DNA from: Robiginitomaculum sp. | GTDB lineage: Bacteria; Pseudomonadota; Alphaproteobacteria; Caulobacterales; Maricaulaceae | Assembly (NCBI GenBank): GCA_002733605.1 | Contig: NVWK01000007.1 | Coordinates: forward strand, 58,927-122,926 | DNA: 64,000 bases | Reading direction: 5' to 3' | Shown here: positions 34,708-43,843 of the stretch, one piece after another | Layout: every line of letters starts with the position of its first letter | How positions within the stretch are numbered: the stretch's first letter is position 1 | Notes under the pieces: generated by a model | Told to the model about the DNA's origin: nothing | What the model saw: only the letters and a program-made list of their open reading frames with translations | The model's database searches: none | Translations under genes and position numbers: made by a program

Positions 34708-35453
34708 CGAACGTGAGACCCGCCATTAATATCAAATGTTGCGCCTGTCGCTGACGGACAAAGATCGGAAAGCAAAAACGCAATCATAGCGCCAATTTCG
34801 CTCGGCTCGGCAAACTTACCAAGCGGGATTTCAGCAATAGCCGGGTCTAATACGGCCGGATCGGTCGGGGCCATTTCAGTATTAATCCAGCCGGGGGCCA
34901 AGGCATAGACAAGGACGCCGTCTTTAGCAGCACCGCGTGCAAGAGTTTTGGAAAGTGCGAGAAGCCCGCCCTTGGACGCCGCATAGGCAGGATGGTCGAT
35001 GGAATCGCCACGATGGGATGCCCGACTACACAAGTTTACAATGCGACCACCGCCGGCTTGTCGATATGCGCGCAAAGCCGCGCGGCTCAGATCGGCCGGA
35101 GCCTGTAAATTCACAGCCAGGATTTTGCCCCATGCGTCCGCCCATTCTGCCTCGGGACCATATGGGTCAGAAACCATGTCGATACCCGCATTATTGACAA
35201 GTGCATTGATCGGACCAGCTTGCGCAACGGCTTTGTCCCAAAGACGTGTCCCTGCGCCGGCTTGCGATAAATCTTCCTGGATACAAGCAACGGCCTTGTC
35301 GCCAAGCTCTGCACATACTGCGTCGGCAGCCGCTTTATTGCCATTGTAATGCACGACGACTTTAGCGCCATAGCTTGCACACATTTTCGCAATGGCCGCA
35401 CCGGCTCCACGCGAAGCTCCGGTCACTAAAACAGTAATATGATCCAGTTTCAT
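34704..35453 (-). CDS. Short-chain dehydrogenase/reductase (FabG-like)
   Basis: 249-residue classical SDR. Cofactor motif LVTGASRGAGAAIAK near residue 9, NNAG at about residue 88, catalytic serine in VNLCSRASHRG and YAASKGG near residue 155, then PGWINTEMAP. C-terminus FLLSDLCPSATGATFDINGG is typical of FabG-like reductases. The ATG at 35453 has AGGAT seven bases upstream. Not in a fatty-acid operon, so the substrate is not evident; presumably a ketone or acyl derivative reduced with NAD(P)H in the cytoplasm. Confidence 0.88.
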   Translation of the reverse strand: MKLDHITVLVTGASRGAGAAIAKMCASYGAKVVVHYNGNKAAADAVCAELGDKAVACIQEDLSQAGAGTRLWDKAVAQAGPINALVNNAGIDMVSDPYGPEAEWADAWGKILAVNLQAPADLSRAALRAYRQAGGGRIVNLCSRASHRGDSIDHPAYAASKGGLLALSKTLARGAAKDGVLVYALAPGWINTEMAPTDPAVLDPAIAEIPLGKFAEPSEIGAMIAFLLSDLCPSATGATFDINGGSHVR

Positions 35454-35689
35454 CGTTTTATCCTCACAATGTAAACGTTTAAGCAAATTTATTCTGTCCT
35501 AGCCAAACTCGGCCCATAGGCCAAGCAAAATTAACCCTAAAACGGCAATTTTCGAAAATAAATTGCGCTCGGCCCCATACGCCGTCCTCAACACCCCTAT
35601 TGGCACACCTTATCTATGCAAATTTGTTTCTATGCCACCTGCCCCACTTCTGTTAATCCTTAGGGCTTAAACCTAGAGGAGAATTTTCA

Positions 35690-36115
35690 ATGGACTACGT
35701 GCTTTCGAATACATCCGTTGCCTTGCTTGGCTATATTGCCCTCACATTAGTTATTTTGCTTATTCTGGCCAGTCTTCGCACCGGTTTGACCGTAAGCGGA
35801 AAAAGGCGAGCAAATGATTTTGCGCCAACCGGTGAAGATGTCGGGCCGTTCTCGCGTAGGCTTGTTCGCGCCCACGCTAATCTCTACGAATTTTTTCCCA
35901 TCTATGGCGGCCTACTGCTTTTTGCATTGGCCACAGGACAAACCGGTGTCACCAATGGGCTGGCTCTGGTCTTCTTAGGCGCGCGTCTTTTCCAAACTCT
36001 GATTCATATATCCTCCACCAGTATAATGGCTGTTCAAGTGCGGTTTTTCTTCTTTCTAGCTCAGTTCTTCATCGCAATTTACTGGGTAGTGAACTTCCTT
36101 GGCGTGATAGGCTAG
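35690..36115 (+). CDS. MAPEG-family membrane protein
   Basis: 141-residue four-helix integral membrane protein of the MAPEG family (membrane-associated proteins in eicosanoid and glutathione metabolism). The family motif RLVRAHANLYEFFPIYGGLLLFALATG is visible, with the conserved Arg, Asn, Glu and Pro. Bacterial members may have glutathione transferase or peroxidase activity, but function here is unproven. A GAGGAGA ribosome site precedes the ATG at 35690. The 236-base upstream region, shared with the divergent SDR, contains no other feature I can name. Confidence 0.85.
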   Translation: MDYVLSNTSVALLGYIALTLVILLILASLRTGLTVSGKRRANDFAPTGEDVGPFSRRLVRAHANLYEFFPIYGGLLLFALATGQTGVTNGLALVFLGARLFQTLIHISSTSIMAVQVRFFFFLAQFFIAIYWVVNFLGVIG

Positions 36116-36124
36116 GCATATCTT

Positions 36125-37090
36125 ATGATGAAACCCCGTACAATTTTAGGCGCCCTGTTTGGGCTATTTCTGTGTGCACTTTTGTTATCTTCGTGTATGA
36201 CAAATGCTATGACAAACCGCAGCCATAAGCCGCAAGGACAATTTGCCGAAATTGATGGGGTGAAAGTCCATTATCTGGATTTAAAACCACAAATAGACAC
36301 GGGCTTAACGCCCATAATCATGATCCACGGGGCCAGTGCCAATCTACTAGATATGAAATTGGCCCTTGGGGATAGGCTTTCAAAAACCCGACGGGTGATA
36401 TTGGTAGACCGGGCCGGGCATGGATATTCGGGGCGACCACGTGACGGGTATCTGCTTACGGTTCAAACCAAGCTGATAAATGGGTTGATCCATGAGCTGG
36501 GCATCGAAAAACCCATAGTTTTAGGACAAAGTTTTGGCGGGGTAACCTCGCTCACCTATGCGCTTCAATATCCTGATGATCTGTCGGCGCTTGTCCTGAT
36601 CGCACCGGTGAGCCATGAATGGCCGGGGGATGTGGATGGATATCATGCGGTTTCCGCCCATCCCGTTTTCGGGCCGGTTTTCCGGCGCACCCTGATCCCG
36701 CTCTATGCCAAACTGAAAGGCGAAGCGGTTATTGACGGGGCGTTCTGGCCTCTCATGCCGCCCGAAGATTATTATGACAAATCCGGTATGGCTTTGTTAT
36801 TTCGTCCCGCAGAATTCAAAGCGGATTCCCAAGATCGGTTGCATCTGTTAGAGCAGATCAAACAGCAGCAATCTCGCTACAGCGAAATCATTGTGCCAAC
36901 CCGGATCATTACGGGCACCCATGATACAAGTGTCTCTCCGGGTTTGCATTCCATGGCTTTGGACCGGGAAATGCCCAATGCAGAGCTTCTGCTACTGACC
37001 GGAATTGGGCATCCACTTCACCATGTGGCCCAAGACGAGATCGAGGGCGAAATTGCCGCGCTTGACCGTATTCTGTCCCTAGCACCCTAG
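36125..37090 (+). CDS. Alpha/beta hydrolase lipoprotein
   Basis: 321-residue serine hydrolase. The N-terminus is a lipoprotein signal with a lipobox (LLLSSC, cysteine at about residue 24), so the enzyme is probably anchored on the periplasmic side of a membrane. Catalytic triad candidates: Ser in GQSFGGV, Asp in TGTHDTSVSP, His in GIGHPLHH. The oxyanion HGAS segment is in MIHGASANLLDM. Begins ATGATG nine bases after the MAPEG stop. Esterase/lipase-like by fold; substrate unknown. Confidence 0.85.
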   Translation: MMKPRTILGALFGLFLCALLLSSCMTNAMTNRSHKPQGQFAEIDGVKVHYLDLKPQIDTGLTPIIMIHGASANLLDMKLALGDRLSKTRRVILVDRAGHGYSGRPRDGYLLTVQTKLINGLIHELGIEKPIVLGQSFGGVTSLTYALQYPDDLSALVLIAPVSHEWPGDVDGYHAVSAHPVFGPVFRRTLIPLYAKLKGEAVIDGAFWPLMPPEDYYDKSGMALLFRPAEFKADSQDRLHLLEQIKQQQSRYSEIIVPTRIITGTHDTSVSPGLHSMALDREMPNAELLLLTGIGHPLHHVAQDEIEGEIAALDRILSLAP

Positions 37091-37112
37091 CCCATTTTCC
37101 CAGCCCATTTTC
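37089..37112. repeat. 11-bp direct repeat at the end of the hydrolase gene
   Basis: AGCCCATTTTC occurs at 37089-37099 and 37102-37112 (13-base period), just after the hydrolase stop and before mrp. A minor slippage-type duplication lengthening the gene junction, similar in style to those at 5412, 8195 and 56670. Confidence 0.6.
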
Positions 37113-37122
37113 AAGGCCTATT

Positions 37123-38223
37123 ATGTTTAAAAAACTCACCAAGAAAAAAATTCTGGATGCTTTGATGAGCGTCACCCATCCCAAAACCGGAAAAGACGTG
37201 GTGACATCCGGTGTGATTGATAATGTCATTATTGAAGACGGCATTGTATCCATTACAATGAAAATCGATCCGAAAACGGCGGACATTATGGAAGGTGTTC
37301 GCAAGCGCTGTGACAGTGCTGTTGAAGGCCTGCCTGGCGTAAAATCCGTGCGTACAGTGATGACGGCACATGCCGATCAGGCGGGGCAAACGCCCTCTCC
37401 ATCCCCTAAAGCGAAAGGGTTTGGCCATGGTCGCCGCGCCCCTGCCGCCCCGGTACCGATTGCGGGGGTTAAACGTATTTTGGCGATTGCCAGTGGCAAA
37501 GGCGGGGTTGGGAAATCGACGACTTCGATCAATCTTGCGGCTGCATTTACACGTCTTGGCTGGAAAGTTGGCGTGTTTGATTGTGATATTTACGGCCCTT
37601 CGGTACAGCACATGCTGGGTGATGGAGATAAGCCAAAACAGGGTGAGGACAATGTGATCTCGCCTGTGACCCGCCACGGTATGAAAGCCATGTCTATGGG
37701 ATATTTGGTGCCGGAAGGCAAAGCAACCGTTTGGCGCGGGCCGATGGTTATGGGGGCCGTGCAACAATTGATAAATGGCGTGGCCTGGGCCGAGGACGGG
37801 GAGCTTGATGTGCTTGTGGTTGATTTACCGCCGGGCACCGGTGATGCCCACTTGACCCTAGTGCAGACGGTGCCTCTGGATGGTGTCGTGATTGTCTCAA
37901 CCCCGCAAGACATTGCGCTGATTGATGCGCGCAAGGCCCAAAGCATGTTTGAGAAAACCAAAACACCCGTGCTTGGCATGATCGAGAATATGAGCACATT
38001 CATATGCCCGAAATGCGGGGAGCAGACGGACATTTTCGGACATGGTGGCGCGCGAAAAACGGCTGAAACGTCCGGCATTCCGTTCCTTGGCGACATCCCC
38101 TTACATATAGATATTCGTACCCATGCGGATGATGGATACCCAATAGTTCTGGCCGATCCCGATGGGGTGCATGCCAAAATTTATATGGATATGGCCAAGG
38201 TTTTAATGGAAAAAATGGGGTGA
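37123..38223 (+). CDS. apbC: Mrp/ApbC iron-sulfur cluster carrier protein
   Basis: 366-residue P-loop ATPase of the Mrp/ApbC/NBP35 family, which delivers [4Fe-4S] clusters to apo-proteins in the cytoplasm. N-terminal DUF59/MIP18-like domain (residues 1-95), a proline/alanine linker, then GKGGVGKSTTSINLAAAF (deviant Walker A), DCDIYGPSVQHMLG, VDLPPGTGDAHLTL, and the CXXC cluster-binding pair in FICPKCGEQ near residue 289. Length and layout are standard. A generic housekeeping protein that could also feed the radical SAM and Moco enzymes nearby. Confidence 0.93.
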   Translation: MFKKLTKKKILDALMSVTHPKTGKDVVTSGVIDNVIIEDGIVSITMKIDPKTADIMEGVRKRCDSAVEGLPGVKSVRTVMTAHADQAGQTPSPSPKAKGFGHGRRAPAAPVPIAGVKRILAIASGKGGVGKSTTSINLAAAFTRLGWKVGVFDCDIYGPSVQHMLGDGDKPKQGEDNVISPVTRHGMKAMSMGYLVPEGKATVWRGPMVMGAVQQLINGVAWAEDGELDVLVVDLPPGTGDAHLTLVQTVPLDGVVIVSTPQDIALIDARKAQSMFEKTKTPVLGMIENMSTFICPKCGEQTDIFGHGGARKTAETSGIPFLGDIPLHIDIRTHADDGYPIVLADPDGVHAKIYMDMAKVLMEKMG

Positions 38224-38224
38224 G

Positions 38225-39016
38225 CTAGCGCCTGAACGGCAGAGCCAAACACCATAAAATACGTGACGGTTTTTCGTTCTGGTAGTGGGGTAGACCAATG
38301 GTCATGCCGTCGTGCCCGCGTTCGGGTTGTGCTGTATAGCTGCGAAAAATACGATCCCAAACGCTGAGGAAAAACCCGTAATTACTATCCGTCTCCTGTT
38401 TGAGAATACTGTGATGTACTCTGTGCATATCCGGCGTGACGAACCCGATACGCAAGCCTCTCTCCAGCCACAAAGGTAATTTTACATTGGCATGGTTGAA
38501 CATTGCCGAGCCATTAAGCAAAATTTCAAAGACAAATACGCCGATCACCGATGGCCCTAAAACCAATACTGCAGCCATTTTGTAGAGCATTGAAAGCACA
38601 ACTTCACCCGGATGAAAGCGTATGCCTGTGGTCGCGTCTATGTCGCGGTCTGCGTGATGGACTTTATGAAGCGCCCAAAAAACCGGGACTTTATGCGAGA
38701 TCACATGTTGCCAATACACGGCGAAATCCAGCGCGATGACCGTAATAATAATGTTCACCCATGTGGGTAAACCCCACATATTCAACACGCCCCAGCCTTT
38801 TGCGTGGGCGTAGCTGGCCATACCAAGCGCTGCCATCGGGAATAGCAAACGCAAAACGAATGTGTAAATCACGACAATACCCAAATTGGTCGCCCACCTT
38901 AACCCACGTCCCTGAGTACGGGTTTTGCGCGGGAATGCGGCTTCCAATATCATCATACATGCCAACACGCCGATAAACACGGACATGCGGATCATGCTTT
39001 CGTTTTGGAGTATCAT
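38225..39016 (-). CDS. Sterol desaturase/fatty acid hydroxylase family membrane protein
   Basis: 263-residue non-haem di-iron membrane enzyme. The histidine clusters are present: HVISHK (HxxxH), HKVHHADRDID (HxxHH), NHANVKLP, and HRVHHS near residue 205. Four or five hydrophobic helices. Members hydroxylate or desaturate acyl chains, carotenoids or sphingoid bases at the membrane; the substrate is unknown here. The ATG at 39016 lacks a strong ribosome site; the Met codons at residues 8 and 11 are alternatives. It ends one base after the convergent apbC stop. Given the sphingolipid locus, a lipid hydroxylase role is conceivable but there is no physical link. Confidence 0.85.
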   Translation of the reverse strand: MILQNESMIRMSVFIGVLACMMILEAAFPRKTRTQGRGLRWATNLGIVVIYTFVLRLLFPMAALGMASYAHAKGWGVLNMWGLPTWVNIIITVIALDFAVYWQHVISHKVPVFWALHKVHHADRDIDATTGIRFHPGEVVLSMLYKMAAVLVLGPSVIGVFVFEILLNGSAMFNHANVKLPLWLERGLRIGFVTPDMHRVHHSILKQETDSNYGFFLSVWDRIFRSYTAQPERGHDGMTIGLPHYQNEKPSRILWCLALPFRR

Positions 39017-39048
39017 AAGCGTTTGGCCATATTTGACCCTAGAGTATT

Positions 39049-40089
39049 TTAGCCGCGTCCGATACGTTTTTGTGCCATTTCATCGGCAATGACATCGGTG
39101 GAGCGTCCGGTTTTACTGGCAAGATCAAGTATATCGGAAAGGGTTTTCTCTAAGCCCTGAAGTTTTCCCTCGACCCAATCCCGGTTATAATTGCCCTCAA
39201 TTTCTCCGGCGATATTGATAATACCGCCGCCGTTCACGACATAATCGGGACAATATAAAATGCCGCGCTCTTGCAAGCTCTGGCCCATTTGCGACGTGGA
39301 CAGTTGGTTGTTGGCAGCACCGGCAATGATACTCACTTTAAGCTGCTCTATTGTATCAGGATTCAAAGTCGCACCAAGTGCACACGGGGCGTAAATATCG
39401 GCCTCGACCGCATAAATGTCGTCGGGTGTGACAGTTTTAGCGCCGAACCGGCTTTGCGCTTTTTCTACTAGAGAGGTATTGATATCGGCAACAATCAACT
39501 GTGCCCCCGCCTCATCAAGGCGGCGACATAGATCATAGCCTACATGTCCAAGCCCCTGCACACTTATGCGCATCCCTTTCAACGAGGTGCCAAGTTTCTT
39601 ATCCGCCGCCAGTTTTATGCACCGAAACACCCCGTCCGCCGTCACCGGTGAAGGGTCACCTGAAGCAGATGCGCCCTCATTTAAGCCGGCAACATATTTG
39701 GTTTGGGCCCGTACGACCCGCATATCTTCGGGGGAAACGCCGACATCTTCGGCTGTATAATATTTGCCACCAACGGCCTCAACCGCACGTCCAAAGGCTG
39801 CAAAGAGCGCGGTGCGATCAAAATCACCTTCGGGGCGCATAATCACCGCTTTGCCGCCGCCAAGTTTTAATCCCGCCATTGCATTTTTGTAGCTCATCCC
39901 GCGTGACAGTCGCAACACATCTGTCATGGCCTGCTCGGACGATGCATATGTCCATAAACGAGACCCACCAGCCGAAGGGCCTAGCGTAGTTGAATGCACA
40001 GCAATAATCGCTTTTAGTCCACTTTGCGGGTCTGCAAAACTATGTACGCTTTCATGATCGTCAAAATTGACATTTTCAAAAATAGACAT
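39049..40089 (-). CDS. Leucine/valine/phenylalanine/glutamate dehydrogenase family (leucine dehydrogenase-like)
   Basis: 346-residue NAD-dependent amino acid dehydrogenase. Substrate motif GLKLGGGKAVIM with the catalytic lysine near residue 80, SRGMSYKNAMAGL before it, and the Rossmann motif VQGLGHVGYDLCRRL near residue 180; VVNGGGIINIAGE closer to the C-terminus. Length matches leucine dehydrogenase, which reversibly deaminates branched-chain amino acids. AGGAT ribosome site before the ATG. Monocistronic; the 165-base region downstream of cobT contains its promoter. Confidence 0.85.
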   Translation of the reverse strand: MSIFENVNFDDHESVHSFADPQSGLKAIIAVHSTTLGPSAGGSRLWTYASSEQAMTDVLRLSRGMSYKNAMAGLKLGGGKAVIMRPEGDFDRTALFAAFGRAVEAVGGKYYTAEDVGVSPEDMRVVRAQTKYVAGLNEGASASGDPSPVTADGVFRCIKLAADKKLGTSLKGMRISVQGLGHVGYDLCRRLDEAGAQLIVADINTSLVEKAQSRFGAKTVTPDDIYAVEADIYAPCALGATLNPDTIEQLKVSIIAGAANNQLSTSQMGQSLQERGILYCPDYVVNGGGIINIAGEIEGNYNRDWVEGKLQGLEKTLSDILDLASKTGRSTDVIADEMAQKRIGRG

Positions 40090-40254
40090 GGATGTTATCC
40101 TAGTAATTCAGGGGCAAGTTCCCCACATTCGAGCCTTCATCGCAACCTAATCAGCAATGCAAGAAAATATGTTTTTAAGATAGGCTATATGTGAAAAATA
40201 TCAGCGAGAACCAAGGGTTTTAAGCAAGAAATGCCTATTTAAGGAGAGTGTAGC

Positions 40255-41235
40255 CTAGCTTAAAAGCTCGGCGGCTCCGGCCGAGGCTGCCTTCAAAATA
40301 CCGATCGTTAGCGCCGCGCCGCTTCCGTCGCCAATGCCAATCCCCAGCTCCAATAAGGGTTTTTTGCCAATACGGTCAAGCAAGGCCCCGTGCGCAGGTT
40401 CGGTTGTCACATGCGCGCCCAAACAATGATCCAGAGCTTTCGGGTTCAAAGCATGCAAGATCGCCGCCGCCGCGCACACTGCATATCCATCCAATAAAAC
40501 AGGGATTTTTTGATGTCGGGCCGCGAGAATAGCGCCCACCATGCCTGCAATATCCCGCCCTCCGAAGCAGCGTAAAATTTCCAACGGGTCGTCAAGAATG
40601 TCTTTGTGAAAATGGGTTGCGACGCCAACCGCTTCGATACGTTTTTCAGCCGTCTCGCCCGTGCCGCCAGCCCAGTATTGCGCAGCCCCCCCATATAGGC
40701 CCCGTGCAATCCCGGCGGCGGCGGTGGCTGTGCCACATCCTGCATTGCCCAATACGATCAAATCTGCACCCTCGGAGACCACTTCCATACCAAATGCAAT
40801 GGCCTGAGCGCAGGCTTTTTCGGATAATGACGGCGCGGAGCGCATATCGGCAACAGGCTGGTCTGTGCCCATCTCATATATTTTAAAGGCGGCGCCTTGT
40901 GCGGCTGCAATGCCGCGCACTGCGGTTTTTCCGGTCGAAATCGCTTCCACCCGTTGTTTTGACAATGTGGCCAGATCCCCGCCCATCACATCTTTTGCCA
41001 CTAAATGTGTCCCAACAAAGATAGCGACCAGCGGTGTATTGATTTGCGGATTGTCCTGCCCTTGCCATGAAGCGAGCCACGCCACCACATGATCCAGACG
41101 CCCTAATGGTTTTAGTCCGTTCGTGGCGGTTTCAAGTTTTGCGTAAACGGCGGCTGCGCGTTCTTCCTGCGGCGATGGTATTGACGCGACAAGGTCTCTG
41201 ATATCATCGAATGGTTTGGTGTTTTGCGTGCTCAT
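40255..41235 (-). CDS. cobT: Nicotinate-nucleotide:dimethylbenzimidazole phosphoribosyltransferase
   Basis: Transfers phosphoribose from nicotinate mononucleotide to dimethylbenzimidazole for the lower ligand of cobalamin. 326 residues from the ATG at 41235; the start MSTQNTKPFDDIRDLVASIP resembles the usual alphaproteobacterial N-terminus (S..PFDDIR), while a start at 41277 would add 14 residues without a ribosome site. Conserved: GNAGCGTATAAAGIARGLYGG, LRCFGGRDIAGMVGAILAA, LDGYAVCAAA, ELGIGIGDGSGAAL with the catalytic glutamate. It stands alone; no other cob genes are nearby, so it may be used for salvage. Confidence 0.93.
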   Translation of the reverse strand: MSTQNTKPFDDIRDLVASIPSPQEERAAAVYAKLETATNGLKPLGRLDHVVAWLASWQGQDNPQINTPLVAIFVGTHLVAKDVMGGDLATLSKQRVEAISTGKTAVRGIAAAQGAAFKIYEMGTDQPVADMRSAPSLSEKACAQAIAFGMEVVSEGADLIVLGNAGCGTATAAAGIARGLYGGAAQYWAGGTGETAEKRIEAVGVATHFHKDILDDPLEILRCFGGRDIAGMVGAILAARHQKIPVLLDGYAVCAAAAILHALNPKALDHCLGAHVTTEPAHGALLDRIGKKPLLELGIGIGDGSGAALTIGILKAASAGAAELLS

Positions 41236-41349
41236 TTCAACGACACTATCAACACAGAGATTGCTCCCGATCAACATATTTATTGGTTATTTTGCGCTTC
41301 AACTGCTCATCTTCATTGTTATCTAACAGGATATCTATAGTATACCCAT

Positions 41350-41916
41350 ATGAGCAATAATTTGATCAGAGATGCAATTCTGGCCAGCTTGATCTTTTCA
41401 GGCGGGTTTTATGCCTTTTTGCACCGTGATAAAATTTATGAATATGCAGGGATTAGTCCCCAAGACATTGTAAATGTCAGGGAAGCTAATAAAGCCTCCT
41501 CGAACCCCGTTGCACACGCTCCAACAGCCTCACCTATACATGTGGGCGACCATTCTACCACCATTAGCAAAGCTGCGGACGGGCAGTATTGGACAATGGC
41601 GCACGTGAATAATTCAGAGATAAGATTCCTTATCGATACCGGAGCCAGTGTCGTTGTTTTGACTCCTGACGACGCCCAAAAAGCAGGGTTAAGGCCGGAC
41701 AGTCTTGAGTATGATGTGCCTGTGAATACAGCGTCAGGCCAGATTTTTGCCGCCTCTGTCGAGTTGGCGAGCGTGTCTGTCGGCAATGTTTTGATATATA
41801 ATGTGCGCGCAGTTGTCATTCCCAAAGGCCTAACCCATTCCTTATTGGGTATGAGCTATCTGGGCGAATTACAAAAACTGGAAGTCACATCGGAAGAGCT
41901 GACCTTACGCCAGTAA
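41350..41916 (+). CDS. Retropepsin-like aspartic protease (TIGR02281 family), membrane-anchored
   Basis: 188-residue protein with an N-terminal hydrophobic anchor (ILASLIFSGGFYAFL) and a clan AA aspartic protease domain in the C-terminal half. The catalytic motif is FLIDTGASVVVLTPDDAQKAGL near residue 95. LLGMSYLGEL near the C-terminus is the second conserved block of these single-domain, presumably dimeric enzymes. Periplasmic orientation inferred. Bacterial retropepsin-like proteins are widespread in Alphaproteobacteria but mostly uncharacterised. Diverges from cobT and converges on the TauE gene, overlapping its last codons. Confidence 0.88.
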   Translation: MSNNLIRDAILASLIFSGGFYAFLHRDKIYEYAGISPQDIVNVREANKASSNPVAHAPTASPIHVGDHSTTISKAADGQYWTMAHVNNSEIRFLIDTGASVVVLTPDDAQKAGLRPDSLEYDVPVNTASGQIFAASVELASVSVGNVLIYNVRAVVIPKGLTHSLLGMSYLGELQKLEVTSEELTLRQ

Positions 41917-42744
41917 GATTTTCCTGATCATATTCAAACCGACCAATAGCAAACACACTCCAAAGACCAAACGCAACCGTTTTTGATCCATGCTGTGGGC
42001 TGTTTTTACCCCGAACGGGATGGCTAAAAAACTCATGCCTGCGATCAAGACAAAGCCAAGCAGGTTCACATACCCCAGAGAGTATTCTGGCCGTCCAGCA
42101 ACGCCCATACCACTGATAACAAACCCGATAGTCGCAGGCAGGCTAATAAACAGACCGAGTGCGGCCGCAGTGCCAATTGCCCTATGAATACGCTTGCCGC
42201 ACAACACCATAAGCGTCACACAAAATGCGCCCCCGCCAATACCCATAAGTGCCGACAAGCCGCCAATGGACACGCCAATCGCCGGCACAGCCATGCCGCC
42301 CGGCAAGGCTTTCGCCAACTGCCAACTTGGGCGACCAAAAATAAACTGGACAGCGACAAGGCTTATCATGACCCCGAAAATAAGCGTGAGGGTCATTGTT
42401 GAAAGATACTGTGCAAGTACAAGGCCCGCTAACAAAGCCCCTACCCCGATCCAAATACCCCAGCTCCAGAGCAAATTCTTTGGCCAAATCAAATCCCAGT
42501 CCACGGCCCCGTGTTTATGGTGACTGGACGCGGAGCGTATTGAGGTAATGATGATGGTTGCTGCAGAGGTTGCCACAGCCGCGTGCATGATGACGTCGGG
42601 AGAATACCCCAACACCGAGAATACATAGTAAAGCGCCGGTACAATGACCGCGCCACCGCCAATGCCGAATAGACCGGCACTAAACCCTGCCACGCCGCCA
42701 ACGGCCATAAGGGATAGGGCCAGTATGATAAGTTGCGTCTCCAT
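41905..42744 (-). CDS. TauE/SafE family sulfite/sulfonate permease
   Basis: 279-residue integral membrane protein with about eight helices, TauE/SafE family. Internal duplication visible as GFSAGLFGIGGGAVIVPALYYVF and GLSALMGIGGGAFCVTLMVLCGK. Longer and less similar to the paralogue at 31012 in the Moco cluster, so the two are old duplicates. The ATG overlaps the dusA stop (TAATG), indicating co-transcription with dusA. Substrate unknown. Confidence 0.85.
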   Translation of the reverse strand: METQLIILALSLMAVGGVAGFSAGLFGIGGGAVIVPALYYVFSVLGYSPDVIMHAAVATSAATIIITSIRSASSHHKHGAVDWDLIWPKNLLWSWGIWIGVGALLAGLVLAQYLSTMTLTLIFGVMISLVAVQFIFGRPSWQLAKALPGGMAVPAIGVSIGGLSALMGIGGGAFCVTLMVLCGKRIHRAIGTAAALGLFISLPATIGFVISGMGVAGRPEYSLGYVNLLGFVLIAGMSFLAIPFGVKTAHSMDQKRLRLVFGVCLLLVGLNMIRKILLA

Positions 42745-43730
42745 TATGCGGCCTGTTCACGTGCGCGAAGCAATATTTCATGTGCGTTCGCAATCCGTAC
42801 AGACACCGGCTGCTCCCTATCCGCTTCGCTGAGGGCCCGCCGCCAAATCCGCGCGCCTAATTCTCCGTGATAAAGGCCCATAATGTGCCGGATCAGGGCT
42901 TTTATAGATCGGTCTTGATCTTGCGTGTCTTCGGCGTAGCTTATCAGCTGCCCAACAATATCGTCGCGCGTGAATGTGGATGGTGTCTGCGCAAAAACCT
43001 GCGTATCGACCTGGCTTAGCAGCCAGGGCGTATGATAGGCGGCGCGTCCAAACATAGCCCCGTCCAGAGTACCGGCCTCGGTTTTTACCTGAGCCAATGT
43101 TTCCAGCCCCCCGTTTAAAACGATTTCCAACCCGGGATATTGCACCTTCATTGCCCGTACCAGATCGTAATCCAGTGGCGGCACGGTGCGGTTATCTTTC
43201 GGGCTAAGCCCGTCAAGCCAAGCTTTGCGGGCATGGATGATGAAATGGGTGCAGCCCGCCTCTTTCACTATCTCCAAAAACCGGGGTAAGCTTTGCTCTG
43301 GCACTTGCTCGTCAATACCGATCCGGCATTTGACCGTCACGGGAATATCGACCGCATCCTGCATCGCCCTAAAGCAAGAGGCCACAAGTTCAGGCTCGGC
43401 CATCAAACTGGCTCCGAACCGTCCCGCCTGTACCCGGTCAGACGGGCACCCCACATTCAAATTAATCTCGTCATACCCGAATTCTGCGCCTATCTTTACT
43501 GCGCGCGCCAGTTTGGCAGGGTCAGAGCCGCCAATTTGCAGTGCGACCGGATGTTCGCATTCATTATAGCCGATCAAATGCTCCTGATCGCCATGAATGA
43601 CCGCATCGGCGACAACCATCTCTGTGTACAATAGCGCCCGACGTGACAGCATGCGGTGAAACACCCGACAATGCCGATCCGTCCAATCCATCATGGGCGC
43701 CACGCTGAATGTAAACTTTTGTTTTCTCAC
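42744..43730 (-). CDS. dusA: tRNA-dihydrouridine synthase A
   Basis: 328-residue FMN enzyme reducing uridine to dihydrouridine in the tRNA D-loop. Signatures: SVAPMMDWTDRHCRVFHR (FMN site), LQIGGSDPAKLA, NLNVGCPSDRVQ with the catalytic cysteine, VKCRIGID, HARKAWLDGLSPK and LNGGLETL. GTG start at 43730 (VRKQKFTFSVAPMMD). The 5' end of dusA is a recognised integration site for prophages and islands, and a truncated integrase lies 113 bases upstream here; the dusA reading frame itself is intact. Confidence 0.95.
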   Translation of the reverse strand: MRKQKFTFSVAPMMDWTDRHCRVFHRMLSRRALLYTEMVVADAVIHGDQEHLIGYNECEHPVALQIGGSDPAKLARAVKIGAEFGYDEINLNVGCPSDRVQAGRFGASLMAEPELVASCFRAMQDAVDIPVTVKCRIGIDEQVPEQSLPRFLEIVKEAGCTHFIIHARKAWLDGLSPKDNRTVPPLDYDLVRAMKVQYPGLEIVLNGGLETLAQVKTEAGTLDGAMFGRAAYHTPWLLSQVDTQVFAQTPSTFTRDDIVGQLISYAEDTQDQDRSIKALIRHIMGLYHGELGARIWRRALSEADREQPVSVRIANAHEILLRAREQAA

Positions 43731-43843
43731 ACCTTTTGTTATTATTCAAAGACATAAACTCAACGTTCGCACTCGCAAAATCACTCCAAATCTCGTAAAT
43801 TCTCGAGTTTTCACGCAGGCTCTGCACAAGGATTGCAGACAAT